A stretch of DNA of 64,000 bases from Ypsolopha sequella (Eukaryota; Arthropoda; Insecta; Lepidoptera; Ypsolophidae): positions 62,001-126,000 of the forward strand of contig OW203988.1 of the NCBI GenBank assembly GCA_934047225.1, written 5' to 3'. The position numbers and the translations under genes are program-made. The notes beneath the pieces were generated by a model. The model saw only the letters and a list, made by a program, of their open reading frames with translations. It did no database searches and was not told the DNA's origin. Shown here in pieces: positions 57,258 through 64,000 of this stretch (the first letter of the stretch is position 1; each line of letters begins with the position of its first letter).

Positions 57258-59945
57258 TATATTTACTACACTTTCATCCACCGCTTACTCTTTGCCTGGC
57301 TTTGTATTGCTGCGCAATGACCGTATCGGTAGGGGTTGGGGTGGCGTTGCTATTTACCTCAGAAGTAACATTCCTTTCAAGATTATTGACAAATCTCCTG
57401 CAGCACCTGATTCTCCTGCTGAACACTTATTCTTGGAGGTAGATTTCGGTGTGAAATTGCTTCTTGGAGTAGTGTATTGCCCACCTAATATGGATTACTT
57501 TTCGTTACTTGAGGGAGTTCTCGAAAACGTAGTTTCTAATTATGCCCATCACTTGATAATGGGAGATTTTAATACCAATCTTTTAAGTGTCGATTCTCGG
57601 TCCCGTAAATTAAATGCTTTAGTTAATTCGGTTAACCTCAAGATCCTTCCTTTAAAGGCCACTCACCGTAATAATGCTACCGATGATACATTGCTGGACC
57701 TCATTTTTACCTCTGATGAAAGTTTTATTGCTGATCACGGTCAATATCTTGCTCCTGCGTTCTCACACCATGATTTAATTTTTTGCTCATACCGATTACG
57801 TAGGCCTAAGATCAAACCGGTTACTCGTCTTCAACGGAATTTTGCTCGGATGGATTTGGATAAACTGCGATCTGATGCGGCGGCTATATTGTGGAGTGAC
57901 ATGCAGGATATGGATAACGTAGATGATAAGGTTTCATATCTCTGCAATAACATTTTGAAGTTGTTCAATAAACACGCTCCTCTCCGTCCTGTCACAATGA
58001 AACATCGGCCCACACCGTGGATCAACGACCATATCCGCAAAGCCATGGCATTGAGGGATCGTACTTTTCGGAGATACAAAAGCAATCGATCAGCTGAAAA
58101 TTGGTCTGCTTATAAAGTTGCAAGAAATCGGTGCAACCAACTTTGTAAAACTTCCAAACGCCGATATATCTCCGAACAGTTGGAACTATCGTCGCCATCA
58201 GGTACTTGGAAATTTCTTAAGTCCCTAGGAGTAGGGAAATGTACAAACCACGATGAGAAAATTTCCTTGGACTTAAATTTCCTCAACAAACATTTTGCAA
58301 CTGTTACCCCTCTTTCTTCAACTTACAAATCAGAAACTTTGCTTTTTTTACATAATTTACCAGCCCTAAATAAAAAACCTTTCAACTTCGAACCAGTTTG
58401 CAGGGAAGAGATAAAAAAAATTATACTATCTTTAAAATCGAACGCCGTCGGCGGCGATGACATAGGTCGCATCATGGTTACATATTTGCTCGATATCCTT
58501 ATTCCACCCATTACTCACATTGTCAATTTCTCTCTTGTTTCTGGTATATTTCCCGACATGTGGCGCATGGCGCATATTATTCCACTTGCTAAAGTTCTTG
58601 ATCCTCAATCTCCAACCCAATATCGTCCGATTTCTGTACTTCCGTTTCTGTCCAAAGTCATTGAGTCCCTTGTTCATCGTCAGCTTACACATTACCTATC
58701 GACATGTAATCTTTTAAACCCTTTCCAGTCTGGCTTTAGAACTGGGCATAGTACAACTACAGCGCTCCTTAAGGTAACTGAGGATATAAGATCAGGAATG
58801 GAGAAAGGAATGGTCACTTCACTGGTTTTAGTGGACTTTAGCAACGCTTTCAATGCTGTCGATCACGATCTCCTACTTGCTTCTCTTGATCGTTTGAATA
58901 TATCTCTCCCTGCTTTAAATTGGTTTGCTTCCTACCTTCGAGGACGCCGGCAGGCCATTCGCGCTAATCGGACCCTGTCCGATTGGTGTGATTTGAATGC
59001 TGGTGTTCCTCAAGGTAGCATTCTCTCCCCCCTGTTATTTTCAATATTTATTAATTTAGCTACTCCACACCTGAATTGCTTTTACCATCTCTATGCTGAC
59101 GATCTCCAGCTTTATAGGCAGGCAAAAGTTGATGACCTCCACGACTGTATTGACCAACTTAACGTTGATCTACAAAGCCTACAAAGCTGGTCAGAACGAT
59201 TCGGTATAGCAGTAAACCCAAACAAGTGTCAGGCTATCATCGTTGGAAGTTCACGACAAATTGTAAAAATTGACTTTAACTCGCTACCACAGTTAAAATA
59301 CAACAGCTGCGAAATCAGCTATTCTTCTACCGTCAATGACCTAGGTTTAGTTATCGATCAGCATCTTAATTGGGATGCTCAAATTGAAAAAGTTTCACGA
59401 AAATTCTACGCCTCCCTTCATTCCCTTTTACTCTGAAAAACGTACTACCCACTTCAACTAAAATTTCTCTCGCCAACTCCCTTCTTATACCTATTATTGA
59501 CTATGCTGATATTTGTTATTTAGATGCTAATGCCAAGCATCTCAATAAACTCGAACGCTTACTTAACACCTGTATCCGTTTCATATTTGGCTTGAGGAAA
59601 TATGATCACGTTTCAGATTTTCGTGCAAAACTGAACTGGCTTCCCATTCGTGATCGTAGAAACTTGAGAATTGTTTGTCTTCTTTATAGTATAATTAATG
59701 ATCCAAATGCACCGACATACCTCAAGTCAATGATAAAATTCATGTCTGACAATCATAATAGAATACTTCGATCCTCAAATAATCTTCTCCTTTCAACTCC
59801 CCTTCATCATTCTGGATTTCAATCCACTTCTTTTGTTGTAGTTGCTGTGCATCTCTGGAACAAACTTCCCGAATATATCAGAAAAGCCCCCTCTCGTAAC
59901 TCCTTTAAGTGTTCTGTGTACAGACACTATTTATCTCTCAGATAA
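57258..59945 (+). pseudogene. ORF2 of CR1/L2-like LINE: endonuclease-RT with one frameshift
   Basis: The first frame (to 59,436, about 726 residues) has APE endonuclease (LPGFVLLRNDR, GGVAIYLRS, GDFNTN, SHHDLI) and RT (QYRPISVLPFLSKVIE, FQSGFRTGHSTTTAL, LVDFSNAFNAVDH, GVPQGSILSPLLF, YADDLQLY, LGLVIDQHLNW). The second frame (about 59,430-59,945) gives the C-terminal region ending LSTPLHHSGFQSTSFVV, AVHLWNKLP and a basic tail. The endonuclease N-terminus and any ORF1 are absent. All RT catalytic residues survive, but the frameshift cuts off the C-terminal domain. Confidence 0.87.
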
Positions 59946-60350
59946 TTCTTCTAAACAAACATAGGTATGATCAGTCTCTTTCTTATTGCTCGTTCTTCGC
60001 AGTCATTATATTTATTTATTTATGTACCCATTTATCACAAATTTTATGTATTTATTCATTATTCTTATTCATTGTTATTTATGTATTCTATAAGTAAGAT
60101 ATATATCTGTATACATAATAAAATTATATATATAAGTACATCATAAGTATTAAATCATATTTAGTTTTTTTTTTTTAGGTAAGGTTAAGTTACTTTGTCA
60201 TTGTAGTTTTTAATTTCTCCTGCACGCCTACCAACTACTATTTATATTTCGTGTACCATCTTTGGGTTGACTGGTAGAGAATGCTTTATGCATTAAGTCC
60301 GCCATTTTGTACTTTTTTGTGCAATAAAGAATTTATGATGATGATGATGA
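59946..60350 (+). other. 3' UTR and tail of the CR1/L2-like LINE
   Basis: T-rich noncoding sequence ending with AATAAAG at about 60,322 and a (GAT)n run of four to five units, the element's tail. Confidence 0.65.
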
Positions 60351-60819
60351 TATTTATAATATAAAAAATTCTTCGCACATAATTGTTAACATAGTTTTAA
60401 TTTCACATTTTATATAATATACGACTATACGAGTAGTAAATGCTCCTATTAGTATAATAATTTTTCATAAATTGTCTTAAATAAATAAATAAAACAAATA
60501 AATCTCGGTATACATTAGTCATATGAAAAAAAGACACCACATAAAATGTCGACAAAAAGCACCATGCACAAATAAAAATAGGCAAATTTAAAAAAAAACA
60601 TGTTTTATCGTGAAAATTTCAGTCCCAGTTTACGGTGCTATAGTACAGTCACCTGCAGTTGAAGCTCCCTATCTGTAAGTGATAGTAACAGCTATGACGC
60701 CGCAATTAGAACAGTCAATAGGGAGTTTGTCATGCTGGCGTCCGTACGTAAGAGGGCAAGGGACTACTGACGAATTTTCGAAGAAAAAAAAAACGTTTTG
60801 TTTATTTGCGCATCGTATT
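60351..60819. other. AT-rich intergenic sequence
   Basis: No gene seen. Contains A runs and short AAATAAATAAAT strings. Confidence 0.4.
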
Positions 60820-61150
60820 TTGTCTGTGATGATTTTGGAACACCAATTCATGTTTTCTCTGCCACGCATGGTATTCGTTCTCTTTTTGTCTGTGATGATT
60901 TTGGAACACCAATTCATGTTTTCTCTGCCACGCATGGTATTCGTTCTCTTTTTATCTGTGATGATTTTGGAACACCAATTCATGTTTTCTCTGCCACGCA
61001 TGGTATTCGTTCTTTTTGTCTGTGATGATTTTGGAACACCAATTCATGCTTTCTCTGCCACGCATGGTATTCGTTCTCTTTTTGTCTGTGATGATTTTGG
61101 AACACCAATTCATGCTTTCTCTGTCACGCATGGTATTCGTTCTCTTTTCC
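60820..61150. repeat. Minisatellite, 66-bp unit, 5 copies
   Basis: The string GTCTGTGATGATTTTGG starts at 60,822, 60,888, 60,954 (first base A), 61,018 and 61,084: spacing 66, 66, 64, 66. Copies differ by single bases (ATG to GCT) and one TC loss. Open frames across it follow from the 66-bp unit being a multiple of three and are not taken as genes. Confidence 0.95.
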
Positions 61151-61665
61151 GTGTGACATTTAGTAAGACGCGTGTGCTCTCAAATAAATATTCAATAAAA
61201 ATAAATAAAGTGTTTTTTAAATAATACAAGTCATCCCAAATGATAGTACCCAGGTCGGACTACACGTGCAAGTTAATGTGTTAAGACATTACAGTTTTTG
61301 GCGACGATAAACTGGGTTTGGAGTTTGCGGAGGAGCCGGCGCATATGCGTCAGTGTGAAGTTAGCGGCACTTAATTAATGTTGGCTGCTGTGCACTGCAC
61401 TGCGTTTGGGCCTTTTACTCATATAAATCAATTGAGTCATACATAACACTATCTCATAATTTGCATATCATCAGGAGTATGTCTTAACTATACACAAACA
61501 ACTTGCCAATTCCATTTACACAATAAAATATCAGTAGATAATGTAGTAGTTAGGTATGTTTATTTATAAAATCCGGCTAACCAATTACGTCCGCGAGTGT
61601 ACGTGCGCAAACGTACCTCCACCACTTTTGTACCCGCATCTTTAGCCGTGCCGGTCCGCCTTTAT
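61151..61665. other. Intergenic sequence
   Basis: No gene or recognised repeat. Mixed composition. Confidence 0.4.
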
Positions 61666-61782
61666 CTTTTGAACGTGAAGAAGCACGAAGAATTTTAAAT
61701 GTAACTTTTGAACGTGAAGAAGCACGAGGAATTTTAAATGTAACTTTTGAACGTGAAGAAGCACGAGGAATTTTAAATGTAA
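61666..61782. repeat. Minisatellite, 39-bp unit, 3 copies
   Basis: CTTTTGAACGTGAAGAAGCA and its continuation (CGARGAATTTTAAATGTAA) repeat with period 39: GAACGTG at 61,671, 61,710 and 61,749. A two-copy short repeat of GTAATGCCACGGAAAATA follows at about 61,793-61,835. Confidence 0.93.
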
Positions 61783-62104
61783 CTTTTTCTAGTAATGCCA
61801 CGGAAAATATTTTATTGTAATGCCACGGAAAATAATTTTGAAAAGAAATAACGGATCTAGTTACTTGCGTCTTTTTGCAAGGATGTAACATTATGGCGCT
61901 TAGATGTGCTCGCATAGCCTTGAAAAAAGTTACTTGTTCGATACTCAAGTGATTTAAGAAATTTATTTTGATCTCTTCAAGTCTAGCAATGTGGACTACC
62001 TACTGAGGGTTCCATATCACGCATCCAAATTCCAATTTTACTGCGAACGTATGAAAAATACAAAGTTTTAAAGGTTGCAGTAATTTAATTTATTTCTAAG
62101 ATGA
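61783..62104. other. Intergenic sequence
   Basis: AT-rich; apart from the short two-copy repeat near its left end nothing recognisable is seen. Confidence 0.4.
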
Positions 62105-62336
62105 TTTTGACATATTGCAATTGAGTATTTAAATGTTTTTATCTACATTTATGTAATGTGTATTTTGACATATTGCAATTGAGTATTTAAATGTTTTTAT
62201 CTACATTTATGTAATGTGTATTTTGACATATTGCAATTGAGTATTTAAATGTTTTTATCTACATTTATGTAATGTGTATTTTGACATGTTGCAATTGAGT
62301 ATTTAAATGTTTTTATCTACATTTATGTAATGTGTA
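62105..62336. repeat. Minisatellite, 58-bp unit, 4 copies
   Basis: GACATATTGCAATTGAGTAT begins at 62,109, 62,167, 62,225 and 62,283 (exact period 58). Only one substitution (ATATTG to ATGTTG) is visible in the last copy, so the array is very homogeneous. Confidence 0.96.
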
Positions 62337-62374
62337 TTTGCGTATAATATTTATCTACATATTTATATCCACCA

Positions 62375-62690
62375 TTTTACTTGGAGACCCCCTCGAAGTA
62401 ATTAGGGGGAGAGTAAGAGGACAGTTCACAGGCAAAAAAGGAGGCCCACCATGCCTGGGACCGATGAATGGCGGTAAAGCCATCCGTAATAGCCGGGTCT
62501 TATATGGAAAAGACTGGTGACGGGCAGCATCACTGGTGCGAGGGTTCCGGCACCGCTCTCACCAACCCGCCTGCCCAGCGTGTGTGAGTATGGGCAATTC
62601 TTCCAGGATGACCGCCAGGAGTGGCAAAGTCCTAGAAAGGCTTATGTCCAGCAGTGGACGAACTAGGCTGATGGACGGATGGATGGATAT
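62375..62690 (+). mobile_element. RTE-type LINE 3' end fragment
   Basis: GC-richer, noncoding 315 bases ending AGGCTTATGTCCAGCAGTGG, then AGGCTGATGGACGGATGGAT. The string with TGTCCAGCAGTGGAC followed by GGCTGATG repeats is the conserved 3' end of many lepidopteran RTE elements and of SINEs that borrow it. No coding sequence remains. Confidence 0.6.
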
Positions 62691-62779
62691 TTATATTATG
62701 TGTATTGATGTATAATATTATTTACGAAAAAAAATGTCTTTGTTGTGTCTTTTATTAATTAATATCAATTTAAGAACAA

Positions 62780-63838
62780 TGAAAAAAATGAAAAAATCTT
62801 TATTGACGCAAAAAAATACAAGTACACAGAATAATTGGAACTCTGGCCATTAGGGTAGGCTGGAACCTGAATTCCAACGGCCAGCGCTCTCCGTATAAGT
62901 TTACACATTTAAAAACTTAAATGTACCGGCTAATGTTTTTTACAAAAATTATAATAATTTGAATACATTTAAATTACACCACAATAAAATTAGATTTAGA
63001 TTCAACATGAAATAGATTTTATATTAGCTAATGTTAAATGGCACCAGTATTACAATCAAAAAATTAAGAATTATAAAAATTATTTAGTTCATAGATTTTG
63101 TATTTTATTATTAAATTATAGAATAGCATGCAAAAAAGAAAAATAGGTATATTATATGCGTATATACTCGTATATGTAAGAAGTAAGATGTTGAGGGTGT
63201 GATGTGTGTGTTAGAGGGTGTGGTGTGTGAGTGTGTGAGTATGTGGGTGAGAGGGTGTATGGGACCTATATGTTTCACTCTCCTATACGGAGAAGATTTT
63301 CCGTTTCATCATAGTTCAGTTCCGCCAACCATTTCGAAACAGCAGTTTTACATTTAAATTTAGTTAAATGATAAATTGAGAAAGTTTTGCTAATTGTGTT
63401 GTACAGGTAAGGGCTAATGATGCAATAATGTCGTTTGGCAAATGACGTTCTATGGGGTATTATTGGACAAACTTTGTCTTTTCGGCGCTTATTTGAGATA
63501 TGTGTAGGATCATAGATCAGGGAAGTATGCACACGTAGGACTGTATTGAGAACAAAGAGCTGTCTGACTGTCAGGACCTTGCATTCTTTGTAAAGTAAGG
63601 TTGTGGAGTGTCTGAAACGTTTGTAAGTCATGACTTTCAGTACAGCTCTCTGCGCTCGCTCCAGATTCAGCATTGAAGTTTTATCAGCACCTCCCCAAGC
63701 AGGAATACAGTAAGTAAGTAACGATTGAGCAAGGGAAAAGTAGACCACTTTAAGAGTGTGAAAATCAGCAGCGCTTCTCAATTTCTTAAAAACAAAGCAC
63801 AGTTTTCTGATTCGTGAAGTTAGCTTGTTCACGCTAAA
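62780..63838 (-). mobile_element. 5'-truncated Jockey-superfamily LINE
   Basis: Minus-strand element with the C-terminal part of ORF2, about 490 bases of 3' UTR (including a TG-rich stretch near 63,190-63,260), AATAAAG at about 62,805 and a short (TTTTTTCA)n tail. It is truncated at its 5' side near 63,838, where CpG-rich sequence begins. Confidence 0.8.
63275..63838 (-). pseudogene. C-terminal fragment of a Jockey-superfamily ORF2
   Basis: About 185 residues, beginning NKLTSRIRKLCFVFKKLR, then YFSLAQSLLTYCIPAWGG and NLERAQRAVLKVMTYK: the region just after the RT catalytic core in Jockey/CR1-type LINEs. The palm with YADD is absent through 5' truncation. The remaining frame is uninterrupted, so the insertion is not old. 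Different lineage from the LINE at 57,258. Confidence 0.82.
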
Positions 63839-64000
63839 AAGCGTGACGTCAGCGCATGCGCAGAAAGGGTGACTCGCGACGGAATCGAGTCCTGCGCTGA
63901 CCGCCGCTCGCTCGGTCTGTTCGGATCGACGAGCCTCTCAAGGCGCACGCGCGCGCGCCCGCGCAGCCGACAGCTCTAAACAATAGACATTCGCGTCAGC
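63839..64000. promoter_or_regulatory. CpG-rich promoter-like segment at right edge
   Basis: The composition switches sharply to GC-rich with many CpG (for example GCGCACGCGCGCGCGCCC). TGACGTCA (63,844-63,851), a perfect cAMP-response-element core, is followed at once by GCGCATGCGC (63,852-63,861), the NRF-1 (in insects erect wing) consensus. Such pairs are common at housekeeping-gene promoters. The gene it would serve lies outside the window or is not recognisable. Confidence 0.4.

Larger units (their letters stand above)
57258..60350 (+). mobile_element. CR1/L2-like LINE, 5'-truncated, nearly intact ORF2
   Basis: Starts abruptly inside the endonuclease domain, runs through RT and the C-terminal region, and ends with AATAAAG followed by a (GAT)n tail at about 60,325-60,350. 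One frameshift near 59,430 separates two otherwise clean frames, so the insertion is fairly young. A clear target-site duplication was not found; the short ATATTTAT at both ends is too simple to count. Codon use is AT-rich, unlike the telomeric elements. Confidence 0.88.

Noticed and set aside
57241..60360. ATATTTAT at both ends of the CR1/L2-like LINE as a target-site duplication
   Set aside because: Too short and of low complexity; the surrounding sequence is AT-rich on both sides.
60679..61224. Open frame of 181 codons over the 66-bp minisatellite
   Set aside because: It stays open only because the unit is a multiple of three; two other frames are open too, and there is no conserved domain.

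Overview
The window looks like the end of an insect chromosome, most probably from a moth or butterfly. Short blocks of the insect telomere repeat (CCTAA on this strand) recur from base 6,231 to 42,797, and almost everything between them is non-LTR retrotransposon of the R1 group. The C-rich strand reads rightward, so the chromosome tip lies to the left and the chromosome interior to the right. No bacterial, tRNA, rRNA or CRISPR features were seen.

Bases 1-47,756 are a telomeric retrotransposon array. Plus-strand elements end in poly(A) followed directly by CCTAA, the TRAS-like target orientation. They are A (1-6,230, cut by the window edge), B (6,268-16,432, full length), C (26,521-33,760, full length), H (33,791-36,763, 5' truncated), I (36,777-42,774, 5' truncated) and E (42,798-47,756, decayed). 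Minus-strand elements F (16,585-22,798, full length) and G (22,867-26,468, 5' truncated) have poly(A) followed by GGTTAGG, the SART-like orientation. The plus elements encode a gag-like ORF1 with CCHC knuckles and an ORF2 with endonuclease, reverse transcriptase, RNase H and a CCHC motif.

The outstanding feature is in A, B, I and E. Their ORF2 continues through a Thr/Pro/Gln-rich linker into a module of about 740 residues ending in a superfamily 1 helicase of the kind found in positive-strand RNA virus replicases (tobamovirus-like). H carries only a diverged version of this module. C is a close structural relative whose ORF2 stops exactly where the linker would begin. R1 LINEs with such a helicase have, to my knowledge, been reported (Lazareva and colleagues, Frontiers in Microbiology 2015), so the fusion is not wholly new. 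Its side-by-side occurrence with a helicase-free relative at a telomere, an ORF1/ORF2 junction lacking any AUG, and structured UTRs deserve attention.

Bases 47,756-64,000 are subtelomeric and hold ordinary, mostly broken repeats: a BEL/Pao pol relic split by a probable solo LTR, a transposase relic, an RTE fragment with a 15-bp target-site duplication, a nearly intact CR1/L2-like LINE, a second LINE 3' end, and four minisatellites. Two spots may be host sequence: a GC-rich minus-strand terminal exon near 56.6-56.9 kb, and a CpG-rich promoter-like segment at the right edge. In the array the elements copy themselves into telomere repeats and so probably contribute to chromosome-end length; the host sequences show no functional link to them.
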